A stretch of DNA of 64,000 bases from Fen-178 sp963722575 (GTDB taxonomy: Bacteria; Acidobacteriota; Terriglobia; Bryobacterales; Bryobacteraceae), in assembly GCA_963722575.1 (NCBI GenBank), contig CAVRNR010000022.1:930001-994000 (forward strand). Reading direction: 5' to 3'. Below the pieces are notes generated by a model that was given only the letters and a program-made list of their open reading frames with translations, was not told the DNA's origin and made no database searches. Positions 16,961 through 25,433 of the stretch are shown piece after piece (positions within the stretch are counted from its first letter, which is position 1; each line of letters starts with the position of its first letter). Position numbers and translations under genes: made by a program.

Positions 16961-17839
16961 TTAGTTCTCTTTCTTCTGGTGCATCCGGATTAGCGATTCC
17001 ACCTTGTCGCCGCAGCTAAATTCGACGGCCCGGTCTCTCGCGCGGTCCGACTCCGACTCCGGCACGTGGTACACCCAAACCGTGCTGTAGTCCGAATTCT
17101 GAAGCATGTTGCTCTTGCCGGCAACCTCGACCAGTTCGCCACCGGCGAAGAATCTTAGAATATTGTGATCTATCCAGCCGGACGCCTGAAGGGGGTAATC
17201 CGCAGAGGGCGAGAGGGCCAGATAGGACTCTCCGCGGCCCGGCAGGTAAATCATGAACGCCGCTCCCCGCATCCAGACATTGCGCTCTTCCCCGATGGTT
17301 TTGCCATTGATGGTGACCCGGACGTTTTCCAGCGAAAACCGTTCGCCGGAGGGCTCCGGTGCGGCGTGCGCCGGCGGCCGGTCGCCCGACACCTTCAGAA
17401 CGTCGTAGATCCTCTCTCCCGTTGCGGGGTGATACAGAATGTCTACTTCCACGGCATCGCCTGTCCGCAGCGGCGGGAATTCGCGGACGCCCGTCAGGGT
17501 TGGGATCTCCAACCATTTGCCCAGCCCGCCCACCTTGATCTTGTCCGTGTCGACCGGCTTAATCCGAACGGTGAACGTGCCCTGGCCGGCTTTCCGGGCC
17601 TCGATATCATAACCGAGAAGCAACGCGCCCTGCTTGTCGAATATCAAGCGGTGAAAGTCATAGCCCGCGGGTACGGTTTCCGAGCCGCTGGTCGAGGTAG
17701 GCGCGTTTGCACCGGTCGATTCGGTATGGATTTCGAGCCCCGTTCCATCGCCAAACCAGACCTTCAGCCCGCTCGGCGAGTTGGCCTGACCGAAAGCGGC
17801 AGCGGCCATCGCCAAAAGAACGATCGATTTGCGATTCAT
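16961..17839 (-). CDS. Secreted hypothetical protein
   Basis: 292 aa. An ATG at 17848 is possible, but the ATG at 17839 sits 9 bases after GGAGG and overlaps the upstream stop (ATGA), so it is preferred. The N-terminus MNRKSIVLLAMAAAAFGQA is a signal peptide. The mature part is beta-rich, with FTVRIKPVDTDKIKVGGLGK, then VEVDILYHPATGERIYDVL and a WVYHVPESESDR tail. No domain recognised. It is the last gene of the operon with the ECF sigma and anti-sigma genes, so it is probably a target or envelope partner of that system. Confidence 0.7.
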   Translation of the reverse strand: MNRKSIVLLAMAAAAFGQANSPSGLKVWFGDGTGLEIHTESTGANAPTSTSGSETVPAGYDFHRLIFDKQGALLLGYDIEARKAGQGTFTVRIKPVDTDKIKVGGLGKWLEIPTLTGVREFPPLRTGDAVEVDILYHPATGERIYDVLKVSGDRPPAHAAPEPSGERFSLENVRVTINGKTIGEERNVWMRGAAFMIYLPGRGESYLALSPSADYPLQASGWIDHNILRFFAGGELVEVAGKSNMLQNSDYSTVWVYHVPESESDRARDRAVEFSCGDKVESLIRMHQKKEN

Positions 17840-18189
17840 TGTTTCCATCCTCCGGATCGGATGACGCGTGTCGCGCCATCTGGCAAAGGCTTGAAGCCGG
17901 CGGTTTCAACCCGCGTCATGTATCCCGAACCAGCCGGCGTCACCGTTGCGGGCTGCGGCGCGGGCGCATGCGGCCGCAACTGGAGCCACAGCACCGGCGC
18001 CAGCAGCAGCAGCAACGCCGCCGCCAGCACGGGGACGGGGATGGTCACTCGCGCGGACCAGACGCGCCGCCACAGCGACGGGCGGTGGAGCGACCGGTAC
18101 GCCGCGCGAACGCGCGCGTCCACGCCGGATGGCGGTTCCGGGGCCTCCCATTCTCGCAACACCGAATTCAGCGGATCGTGTTCCTTCAT
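17836..18189 (-). CDS. Small single-pass membrane protein, candidate anti-sigma factor
   Basis: 117 aa, preceded by AAAGGAGATAGCG. The cytoplasmic N-terminus (HDPLNSVLREWEAPEPPSGV) has the DPLNxxLRxWxxPxPPxxLxxRV pattern of short acidobacterial anti-sigma-like proteins. One membrane helix (TIPVPVLAAALLLLLAPVLW) and a short Pro/Ala-rich outer tail follow. It starts 11 bases after the sigma gene stop and overlaps the next gene. No zinc motif is present; the anti-sigma role rests on context. Confidence 0.6.
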   Translation of the reverse strand: MKEHDPLNSVLREWEAPEPPSGVDARVRAAYRSLHRPSLWRRVWSARVTIPVPVLAAALLLLLAPVLWLQLRPHAPAPQPATVTPAGSGYMTRVETAGFKPLPDGATRVIRSGGWKQ

Positions 18190-18200
18190 CGCTATCTCCT

Positions 18201-18749
18201 TTACGCGCGGGCTGCGATCAGCGGAGCCAACCGGCGCCGCAGAGTTTCCCGCGCCCGGTGCAGACGAGCCTTGACTGCGCCGGCTTCAATTCCCGCCACT
18301 TGGGCGATCTCTTCGAGCGAAAGCTCTTCGTACTCGAAGAGGACGATCGCTTCGCGCTGGAAGGTCGGTAGCGCCAGGACGGCGCGCGCCACAACCTCGG
18401 ACCGCTCGGCGGAAAGCAGGTCTTCGAGCGGGTCGAGATCGGCTTCCGTGTCTTCCAGCTCCTCGGACTCGCGCTCCGCCAGGCGAACTCGTTTCAGCGC
18501 CAGGTTGCGTGCGATCCCAAACAGATACGCGCGCAGCGAACCCCGATCCACGTCGAATCGAGCGCCCTCGATCAACGCCAGGAAGCATTCCTGGAGGACG
18601 TCTTCAGCCGTCGCCGCCGAACCGGTGAGCCGCCACGCGAAGCGGAACAATGGCGTCCGGTAGCGGCGATAAAGCGCCAGAAAAGAACTCTCGTCTCCAT
18701 GCTGGGCCGCTTCCAGAAGCCCGGAATCGCTCTCGGAGATCGCGTCCAT
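18201..18749 (-). CDS. ECF-type RNA polymerase sigma factor
   Basis: 182 aa. Sigma region 2 is visible in LFRFAWRLTGSAATAEDVLQ plus RAYLFGIARNLALKRVR; region 4 helix-turn-helix in LPTFQREAIVLFEYEELSLE plus EIAQVAGIEAGAVKARLHRA. An acidic linker (ESEELEDTEADLDPLED) joins them. Its ATG begins one base after the corrinoid-activator stop, so it is co-transcribed with a metabolic pair as well as with its probable anti-sigma factor. Confidence 0.9.
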   Translation of the reverse strand: MDAISESDSGLLEAAQHGDESSFLALYRRYRTPLFRFAWRLTGSAATAEDVLQECFLALIEGARFDVDRGSLRAYLFGIARNLALKRVRLAERESEELEDTEADLDPLEDLLSAERSEVVARAVLALPTFQREAIVLFEYEELSLEEIAQVAGIEAGAVKARLHRARETLRRRLAPLIAARA

Positions 18750-18750
18750 A

Positions 18751-20202
18751 CTACATACTTGCGCCAGGCAGCCGAAAAGATACGGGCGCGAACGCCATGG
18801 AGTCCGCGAAAGTGTCTTGAAACGCCGGGTCGGCGGCTAGCTCGACGTGCCTGGTGAGGGCGCACAGACGGGCCAGCAGGGCGTCGCCATGCGTGGGGGT
18901 GAGGAGCAGCATGCGGGTGCCGCGAAGCGCGCTGTTGCCGGCGGGCTGAATGGCAACGTCCTGGGGCAGCAGTCCGATGGCGCGGGCGGCCGCTTCCTTG
19001 ATGTAACTGCCGAAAGCGCCCGCCAGCCAAATGGAGCGCGGAGGCGTGGCGGCGAGTATCTTCAAGCCCGCGGCCATGGCGCCCTTGGCGAGTTGGAGTT
19101 CGCGGATGTCGCTCTGCCTCAGCGAGACGCTATCGGTGAGGCGCAAGGTCTTGAGGCCACTGGCGAGGCGGCCGCTGGGAAGAATTTGGCCGAGTTCCAG
19201 AGCGCACGCGGCGGCATCCACCAGGCCGCTGCCGCAAATGCCATGCGCCGCCTGGCCGCCAATCACGTGGCATTCGTAGGCGCCATCGCGCACGCGCACC
19301 GCGTCGATGGCGCCGGCGCGGGCGGTCATCCCCACGCTGATTCTGCCGCCTTCGAAGGCCGGTCCCGCGGCCGTGGACGCGCACAGGATTCCGTGCCGGC
19401 TGCCCAGCACAATTTCGCCATTGGTGCCGATATCGAATAGAGCGTGAGCGGCGGACTGCTCCCCGAGGTGCGTGGCTACGATGCCGGCCAACAGGTCGCT
19501 GCCCACGAAGCCGCCCAGGCAGGGCAGGAAGCGGACTGGGGCGCCCCAGCCAAGCTCCCGGGCGCCGAAGCGGCGCTCCCCAAGTTCGGGGGAGAGGAAC
19601 GGCACGGCCGCCAGGGGCTCCACGCTGAGGCCGCAAAACAGGTGGTGCATGGCGGTGTTGCCCGCAATCAGCACCTCTTCGAGAACGCGGCCGCCGGCCA
19701 GCCGCGCCAGCATCTGGCCGAGAGTGCGTCGGATCATGGCGGTCAATTCGCCGGGGCGCCGCAGATCGTACTGGATGCGGCTCATGACGTCGGCGCCGTG
19801 CCGCGCCTGGGGGTTCAGCGCCGTCTCGACGGCCAGCACCTCGCCCGTCGTGAGATCCACCAGTTGCGCCGCCAGCGTGGTGGTGCCCAGGTCGATTACG
19901 GCGCCGAAACCCGGGCGCGGCTCGAGCGGCGTCGCCTGCTCATCGGTGAGCACCGGCAGCGACCACTGGTCCACCTCCACCACGACGGTTTCGCGCGCCT
20001 CGGCGCAGCAGGCCAGGCGCCAGCCCTGGGCGAGCTCCGCCTCGGACAAGGCTTGCCGCATGGTTGGTGTGATGGGAATGTGGCCGGAAATCACCCGGAT
20101 CTTGCACCCGCCACAGGCGGTCTCCCCGCCGCAAGGGAACTCGACGCCTAGTTCGAATAACCGGTCGGCCAGGCTGCGCTGCGGGTCGGGGTGGATAGTC
20201 AT
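18751..20202 (-). CDS. Ferredoxin/ASKHA corrinoid-activation protein (RACo/RamA-like, DUF4445)
   Basis: 483 aa. The N-terminal [2Fe-2S] domain has C24, C30 and C33 in FPCGGETACGGCKIRVISG and a fourth Cys near 65 (WRLACCAE). An actin-like ATPase part follows with AVIDLGTTTLAAQLVDLTTG, then LIAGNTAMHHLF, FDIGTNGEIVLG and GICGSGLVDAAA. Proteins of this build reduce Co(II) corrinoid back to Co(I) at ATP cost. Its ATG overlaps the stop of the homocysteine methyltransferase gene (ATGA), suggesting it reactivates a methionine synthase whose corrinoid subunit is encoded elsewhere. Confidence 0.85.
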   Translation of the reverse strand: MTIHPDPQRSLADRLFELGVEFPCGGETACGGCKIRVISGHIPITPTMRQALSEAELAQGWRLACCAEARETVVVEVDQWSLPVLTDEQATPLEPRPGFGAVIDLGTTTLAAQLVDLTTGEVLAVETALNPQARHGADVMSRIQYDLRRPGELTAMIRRTLGQMLARLAGGRVLEEVLIAGNTAMHHLFCGLSVEPLAAVPFLSPELGERRFGARELGWGAPVRFLPCLGGFVGSDLLAGIVATHLGEQSAAHALFDIGTNGEIVLGSRHGILCASTAAGPAFEGGRISVGMTARAGAIDAVRVRDGAYECHVIGGQAAHGICGSGLVDAAACALELGQILPSGRLASGLKTLRLTDSVSLRQSDIRELQLAKGAMAAGLKILAATPPRSIWLAGAFGSYIKEAAARAIGLLPQDVAIQPAGNSALRGTRMLLLTPTHGDALLARLCALTRHVELAADPAFQDTFADSMAFAPVSFRLPGASM

Positions 20203-21062
20203 GTGGCGCAGGCCAGCGCCCGAATGAATTCGGGAGTCGTCCCGCAGCAGCCGCCGATGAACGACGCGCCGGCCTCGATCAGCGCCGGCAGGTACGAGGC
20301 GAAGACGCCGGCCCGCGTGCTGTAGACCACCGCGCCTTCCCGCATCTCCGGCAGGCCGGCGTTGGCCTTGATCCAGACTGGCAAGGAACAGGCTGCCGCG
20401 AGCCTCTCACACACCGGCACGAAGCGCTCGATCCCCGCGCCGCAATTGGCGCCGACGGCATCGGCGCCGGCCGATTCCATGGCCCGCGCGGCCCCCTCGG
20501 GGGTGACGCCCATCATCGTCCGGTCCTTGTTCTTCCCGCTGTCGAAGGCGAACGAGACGATGACCGGAAGGCCGGTGGATTGGGCCGCGCTCAGGGCGAG
20601 GCCGGCCTCTTCGAGGTGGCTCATGGTTTCGACGAGCAGCGCGTCCGCGCCGGCCGCGGCCAGCGCAACGGCCTGCGCGGCGAACGCCGCGGCCACCTCC
20701 CCCCGCCCAACCTCGCCATTCATGAGCAGCTTGCCGGTGGGCCCGATGGAGGCGAACACCAGGGCCCTGCCGGCCGCCGCGCGTTTGGAGATCTCCACCC
20801 CGGCGCGGTTGATGGCATCGAGTTGGCCGGCCAACCCGGCCGCCTCGAGCGTGATCCGGTTCGAACGGAACGTATTGGTCAGAATCACCTGGCTCCCGGC
20901 TTCCACGTAGGCGCGCGCCACCGATTCCACGGCCTCGGGACGCTCCAGGTTCCAGGCATCGGGCAAAGCTCCCGGTGCGAGGCCGAGCGCCAGCAACTGG
21001 GTGCCCCACGCCCCGTCGGTGATCAGCGGCCCCGCGGACAACCACTCTCGCAATTGGCTCAT
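20199..21062 (-). CDS. Homocysteine S-methyltransferase domain protein
   Basis: 287 aa TIM-barrel of the homocysteine methyltransferase family. The start has ITDGAWGTQLLALGL, then ANTFRSNRI-like VILTNTFRSNRITLE, ADALLVETMSHLEEA, and the zinc site: Cys in VGANCGAG and the CC pair in FIGGCCGTTPEFI. It transfers a methyl group to homocysteine to give methionine. It stands alone without folate or cobalamin domains, so the donor may be a separate corrinoid protein (consistent with the coupled activator gene) or S-methylmethionine or betaine. Confidence 0.85.
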   Translation of the reverse strand: MSQLREWLSAGPLITDGAWGTQLLALGLAPGALPDAWNLERPEAVESVARAYVEAGSQVILTNTFRSNRITLEAAGLAGQLDAINRAGVEISKRAAAGRALVFASIGPTGKLLMNGEVGRGEVAAAFAAQAVALAAAGADALLVETMSHLEEAGLALSAAQSTGLPVIVSFAFDSGKNKDRTMMGVTPEGAARAMESAGADAVGANCGAGIERFVPVCERLAAACSLPVWIKANAGLPEMREGAVVYSTRAGVFASYLPALIEAGASFIGGCCGTTPEFIRALACAT

Positions 21063-21067
21063 GTTCC

Positions 21068-21168
21068 CATTGTGGGGCAGATTTGCAATCTGCGGCGGGT
21101 TGGCAACCCGCCAAGCTGCGTGCGCCGGTTACAAACCGGCGCGCAGGATGAAATCCTGCCCCACAATG
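21068..21168. repeat. Multi-hairpin dispersed repeat, family B, copy 1
   Basis: Outer arms TGTGGGGCAG (21071) and CTGCCCCACA (ending 21165) enclose four perfect mini-hairpins, each with a three-base loop: GCAGATT/AATCTGC, GGCGGGTT/AACCCGCC, GCGCCGGTT/AACCGGCGC and GCAGGAT/ATCCTGC. The strand can fold into a cloverleaf. A shorter relative is at 59305-59374 in opposite orientation. It fills the space between divergent genes. Confidence 0.85.
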
Positions 21169-21194
21169 CCTGCTAGAATTGCTTTCCACACATC

Positions 21195-22616
21195 ATGCCT
21201 ACCAGCAAGAAGGGCCTTTTCGTACGCGATGACGGCATCAACCTGATGTACACGTTCATCCTGGTCAGCTCGCTGTTCCTCCTGTGGGGAATCTGCAACG
21301 GGATGATCAACGTCATGGACAAGCACTTTCAGGAAGAGTTGAGCCTGACCAAAGCGCAATCCGCCTGGGTGCAGTTCGCGCACTACCTGGGCTACTTCTT
21401 AATGTCGGTGCCCGCGGGGTGGCTGGCGACCAAACTCGGGTACAAATTCGGCATCATGGCCGGTCTCCTGATTGTGGCGTTGGGCGGATTCTGGTTCATC
21501 CCCGCCACCCATATCAGCAACTTGGTCCATGTAGGACGCGTATCGCCCAACCTCGCGTTTGTGGCGTTTCTGGTAGGCGTTTGCGCCATCGCCACCGGCC
21601 TCACGTTTCTGGAAACCATCGCCAATCCTTATACCACCGTGCTGGGCGATGCGCGCTATGCGGCCACGCGCATCAACCTGGCCCAATCCTGCAACGGGGT
21701 CGGCTGGATTTGCGGTCCCATCATCGGCAGCGTGTTCTTCTATTCCAAGGACACGCTCGGCCGCAGCACCGGGAGCCAGACGCTCTACATCCCCTACGTG
21801 GCCATCGCCGCCATCGTCGTCGTTCTGGCCGCCATTTTCTTCTTTGCCAAGGTTCCCGACATCAAGACCGGGGACGACTATCATCTGGACGATTCCACGC
21901 CTGGGGCTTCGCATTCCATCTGGAAGCACCCGCACTTTGTGATGGCCGTCGCGGCCCAGTTTTTCTACGTCGCCGCCCAAGCCGGCATTTTCAGCTTCTT
22001 CATTAACTACATGACCGCCGAAGTTCCCGCCATTCCCGCCTCGTGGGAGGCGGCGATGACTAAGTTGTCACTCCACTCCGGCTTCTTACAAAACTGGCTT
22101 TCCGGTTGGTTCGAAGCGAATAAGTCCGGCATCCTCGCCATGAGCGACAAAGGCGCGTCGAACCTGGCGTCACTGGGCTTTGTGTGCTTCCTGATCGGGC
22201 GATTCACCGGGGCTGGCTTGCTCAAGAAGTTCTCGGCCCACAAGATACTCGGTCTCTATGCGGTGCTGAATGTCGCCGCCACGTTTCTGATTTTCTGTAA
22301 GCTGGGTTGGCTTTCGGTGGCTTGTGTGTTCCTGAGTTATTTCTTCATGTCCATCATGTTCCCGACTATCTTCGCGCTGGGGATTTATGGCCTGGGCGCG
22401 CGGGCGAAAAGGGCATCCTCCTACATTGTGATGGCCATCATGGGCGGCGCCATCCTGCCCAAGCTCATGGGTTACGTGGCCGACAAATTCGATATGTCCC
22501 GTGGTTTCATCGTGCCGATGTTCTGCTTCGCTTTCGTGGCGTTCTATGGCTTCAACTGGCCCAAGTTCGCCCAAGCGGAGTCGTTGCACGCAGTGAGGGC
22601 CGGCGCGGGGCACTAA
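21195..22616 (+). CDS. FucP-family sugar:H+ symporter (MFS)
   Basis: 473 aa, 12 predicted membrane helices. The FucP signature is visible near the N-terminus (LFLLWGICNGMINVMDKHFQ) and in LTFLETIANPYTTVLG; later helices include FFYVAAQAGIFSFFINYM and YFFMSIMFPTIFALGIYGLG. This family imports L-fucose, glucose or related sugars with protons. There is no clear Shine-Dalgarno; a TAGAAT -10-like box at 21174 leaves a very short leader. No sugar catabolic genes adjoin, so the substrate is open. Confidence 0.85.
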   Translation: MPTSKKGLFVRDDGINLMYTFILVSSLFLLWGICNGMINVMDKHFQEELSLTKAQSAWVQFAHYLGYFLMSVPAGWLATKLGYKFGIMAGLLIVALGGFWFIPATHISNLVHVGRVSPNLAFVAFLVGVCAIATGLTFLETIANPYTTVLGDARYAATRINLAQSCNGVGWICGPIIGSVFFYSKDTLGRSTGSQTLYIPYVAIAAIVVVLAAIFFFAKVPDIKTGDDYHLDDSTPGASHSIWKHPHFVMAVAAQFFYVAAQAGIFSFFINYMTAEVPAIPASWEAAMTKLSLHSGFLQNWLSGWFEANKSGILAMSDKGASNLASLGFVCFLIGRFTGAGLLKKFSAHKILGLYAVLNVAATFLIFCKLGWLSVACVFLSYFFMSIMFPTIFALGIYGLGARAKRASSYIVMAIMGGAILPKLMGYVADKFDMSRGFIVPMFCFAFVAFYGFNWPKFAQAESLHAVRAGAGH

Positions 22617-22649
22617 GCGCACCGTTCCAGGCAGGTTCACCGCTCCCGG

Positions 22650-22679
22650 TTGCGCGGACGCCTGTATCCGAAATATAGT
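22650..22679 (+). promoter_or_regulatory. Candidate promoter of the riboswitch-enolase transcript
   Basis: TTGCGC (22650-22655) and TATAGT (22674-22679) are separated by 18 bases; transcription would start near 22686, just before the aptamer. Confidence 0.5.
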
Positions 22680-22692
22680 GGAGCTTCATTTC

Positions 22693-22775
22693 GTGGTGGT
22701 GGGGCCTCACCCTGAACCGTCCCGGACATCCGGGAACGATAGCTCCTACCGGTTGGCGGGAGCTTTTGTTTTTTG
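22693..22775 (+). promoter_or_regulatory. Probable fluoride riboswitch (crcB motif) with intrinsic terminator
   Basis: The order of elements matches the fluoride aptamer: P1 GGTG (22695)/CACC (22708) closing the loop GTGGGGCCT, then CTGAACCG, a CCCGG/CCGGG hairpin (22721-22734), and GATAGCTCCTACC at the 3' side. GGGGC in the P1 loop can pair with GCTCC (22742-22746) as the pseudoknot. The same AGCTCC alternatively pairs with GGAGCT (22759-22764), followed by TTTTGTTTTTT, forming a terminator. Fluoride binding should hold the pseudoknot and let transcription reach enolase. Enolase is a known fluoride target and a known member of this regulon. Confidence 0.8.
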
Positions 22776-22796
22776 GCCTCTCTAAGGAGCGTTCTC

Positions 22797-24077
22797 ATGA
22801 CCGAAATCGTGAAAGTCGTTGGCAGGGAGATCCTCGATTCCAGAGGAAACCCCACGGTAGAAGCGGATGTCTTCCTCGCGGACGGAAGCATGGGCAGGGC
22901 CGCTGTGCCCTCCGGCGCTTCAACCGGCGAAAAAGAAGCGGTGGAACTGCGCGACGGAGACAAAAGCAGGTACGGCGGCAAGGGCGTCACCAAGGCCGTG
23001 AGCAACATCAACACCGCGATCCGCAAGGCCGTGACCGGCCTGGACGCCGCGGATCAACGGGGCCTCGATGCGGCCATGATCGGGCTGGACGGCACGCCCA
23101 ACAAGGCTAAGCTGGGCGCCAACGCGATTCTGGCGGTATCCATGGCCGCCGCCCGAGCGGCCGCTAACGCGCATCGCCTTCCGCTCTACCGGTACCTGGG
23201 CGGCGCCAATGCGTGTCTGCTGCCGGTCCCGTGCCTGAACGTGCTGAATGGCGGGAAGCACGCCGACAATACGGTGGATTTCCAGGAGTTCATGATCGCG
23301 CCGCACCACGCGTCCTCGTTCGCGGAATCGATCCGCATGGGCATCGAAACCTTCCACGCCCTGAAACAGGTGCTGCGTAAGAAAGGCTACAGCACGGCGG
23401 TCGGAGACGAAGGCGGTTTCGCGCCGGATCTGAAATCGAACGACGAGGCCGTGGAATCGATCCTGGAAGCGATCGTAAAAGCCGGGTACAAGCCTGGCGA
23501 GGACATCTCGATCTGCCTCGATCCCGCGGCCAGCGAGATGTGGGACGACGGGAAGTACGTTCTGTTCAAATCCACCAAGAAAGCCATCACGCCGCAAGAA
23601 CTGATCGGGATTTGGGAGTCGTGGGTGAACCAGTATCCCATCATTCTGCTGGAGGATGGCATGGGGGAGAACGATTGGCAGGGGTGGAAAGACCTCACCC
23701 GGACCCTGGGATCGCGGATTGAGCTGGTGGGCGACGACATCTTCTGCACCAACCCGCGGATTCTCCGCGAAGGAATCGAGAAGGGAATCGCCAACGCGGT
23801 CCTCATCAAGCTCAACCAGATTGGCTCGGTGACGGAAACCCTGGATACCATCGAGCTGGCCAAGCGCAACAACTATCGCTGCTTCGTCTCCCACCGTTCC
23901 GGTGAAACCGAAGACACGTTCATCTCCGATCTGACGGTGGCGACGGGCGCGGGCCACATCAAGACCGGCTCGGGATGCCGCAGCGAACGCGTCGCAAAGT
24001 TCAACCAGTTTCTGCGCATCGAGGAGCAGTTGGGAGCGCAGGCGCAATTTGCGGGGCGGCCGGCTTTTGGACGCTGA
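22797..24077 (+). CDS. eno: Enolase
   Basis: 426 aa from the ATG at 22797, 8 bases after AAGGAG; an upstream in-frame ATG (22773) lies next to the terminator stem and is unlikely. Enolase interconverts 2-phosphoglycerate and phosphoenolpyruvate. Hallmarks are REILDSRGNPTVEADV, the flexible loop PSGASTGEKEAVELRDGD, TAVGDEGGFAPDL, the metal ligands in ICLDPAASEMW, LLEDGMGENDWQGW and VGDDIFCTNP, the catalytic Lys in VLIKLNQIGSVTET, and CFVSHRSGETEDTFI. It lies behind a probable fluoride riboswitch; an IS begins 14 bases past its stop. Confidence 0.97.
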   Translation: MTEIVKVVGREILDSRGNPTVEADVFLADGSMGRAAVPSGASTGEKEAVELRDGDKSRYGGKGVTKAVSNINTAIRKAVTGLDAADQRGLDAAMIGLDGTPNKAKLGANAILAVSMAAARAAANAHRLPLYRYLGGANACLLPVPCLNVLNGGKHADNTVDFQEFMIAPHHASSFAESIRMGIETFHALKQVLRKKGYSTAVGDEGGFAPDLKSNDEAVESILEAIVKAGYKPGEDISICLDPAASEMWDDGKYVLFKSTKKAITPQELIGIWESWVNQYPIILLEDGMGENDWQGWKDLTRTLGSRIELVGDDIFCTNPRILREGIEKGIANAVLIKLNQIGSVTETLDTIELAKRNNYRCFVSHRSGETEDTFISDLTVATGAGHIKTGSGCRSERVAKFNQFLRIEEQLGAQAQFAGRPAFGR

Positions 24078-24116
24078 CCGCGACCCCGCGTGGGTGCGCG
24101 ACAAAAAAGTGGGTGA

Positions 24117-25433
24117 TCAGGCGGCTGGGGAGCGGCTTTCCCAGTAGTCTTCGAACCTGTGGCTAAAGCGGCAACAGCGCAATGTGATGATGGCGTTGGC
24201 GCCGTCGACGGTCCAGAACGATCCGGAACGTTTTAGTCGTGCTCCCATCACAGTTTTGCATCCCGCCTCGACAACGCCGGAGCCAACGAACAACCCTTGT
24301 TTGCGGAAGGCTGGATAGCGCATTCGTTCCGCATTGCGCGCGAAGTACTCGGCTGCGTTGGCTACGATTCTGGCGAGTTCCGCGCTGGCGGGCGCCGACT
24401 CGCGGAGGATCTTGACCAGCGCTTCGATCTTGCCTCGCTCCAGTCGATCCAGACAGCGAGCCATCCACCGCTGGCGAATCTTCCCGCCCTGGGGGAACAG
24501 CTTGGCCGAGAGTTCCCAGAGATGCTGGCGGGCGTGGAAGAGATCCACGATTTGGATCGCGCCTGGAAAGTGCTGGTCAGCGAGGTTCCAGATCCAGACG
24601 GCGCCGTCGCCGATCAGGGCTTTCTTCTGCGCCCGGCTCCAACCACGCCGCCAGGCTTCGTTGTAGAGCCGTAAGCCGAACGCCTCGGCGGTTTCGATCG
24701 CGGCGACGTAGGAAGTGGAGTCCTCGTCGCGAACAGGCCGGCCCTCTTCGTCGACACCGGTTTGAGTGAAGACGCACCCGAGCTTGACTTCGCGCGTGTG
24801 CGCCGGTTGGCCTTCCACCTTGCCCGCGCGGCCTTCGGTTTCCGCTTTCACCACGGGTACGCCTGTGCCGTCCATTTCGATGTAGAAGATCGGCGCGGCA
24901 GGGGCGCATACGGCGGGCAGTTCCAGTTGCTTGGCCCGGCGGATCTCCTCCTGCTCACAGGCCTCAATGCCAGCGCCGATGGCCTCGGCATGACGCTCCA
25001 CCGCTTTAGCGGTGACCGCAACACCGGCGAGTAGCCGTAGCTGCTCACGGCCCTGATCGAAGCTGGTATCGCTACCCACCACTGCCATCATCCGGCGCAC
25101 GGCCGGCGAACAGGCGACGCCTTCCACATCCAGTTCCCGATCACGCGGGCTGTGGCCCTGATGGCAGTGCGGGCAGATGTAATAGCTTCGCTCAAACCGA
25201 ACCCGGCCCAGCGCGGTTACGATCTGTTTGGCGCGCCTGCCCTGGTGCTTTGCCGAGTGTCCACAGGAACAGGTCACGTGCTTCGATTCCGGGGAAGGCA
25301 TCGAAAGCAGACGCTCGAGAGCGGCCGCCCCGGCGCGGTGCATCGAAGTGCGCACCAGCATCTCGACCGCCTCCAAATCCACCTTGCCACTGTTCCGGCG
25401 GCCAGTGAAGACCACCTGGAGCAGGCGGCTCAC
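24117..25433 (-). CDS. ISKra4-family transposase
   Basis: 438 aa from a GTG at 25433 that overlaps the accessory gene stop (GTGA). A zinc-ribbon-like segment (SKHVTCSCGHSAKHQGRRAK, then YYICPHCHQGHSP) precedes the DDE core: first D in FYIEMDGTGVPVVKAETEGR, second D in ALIGDGAVWIWNLADQHFPG, and E in FVGSGVVEAGCKTVMGARLK. The frame is unbroken, so this copy may be active. A deleted relative of the N-terminal third is near 11 kb. Confidence 0.88.
   Translation of the reverse strand: MSRLLQVVFTGRRNSGKVDLEAVEMLVRTSMHRAGAAALERLLSMPSPESKHVTCSCGHSAKHQGRRAKQIVTALGRVRFERSYYICPHCHQGHSPRDRELDVEGVACSPAVRRMMAVVGSDTSFDQGREQLRLLAGVAVTAKAVERHAEAIGAGIEACEQEEIRRAKQLELPAVCAPAAPIFYIEMDGTGVPVVKAETEGRAGKVEGQPAHTREVKLGCVFTQTGVDEEGRPVRDEDSTSYVAAIETAEAFGLRLYNEAWRRGWSRAQKKALIGDGAVWIWNLADQHFPGAIQIVDLFHARQHLWELSAKLFPQGGKIRQRWMARCLDRLERGKIEALVKILRESAPASAELARIVANAAEYFARNAERMRYPAFRKQGLFVGSGVVEAGCKTVMGARLKRSGSFWTVDGANAIITLRCCRFSHRFEDYWESRSPAA

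Noticed and set aside
22920..24104. Minus-strand ORF over enolase
   Set aside because: Shadow of eno, which has all catalytic residues.
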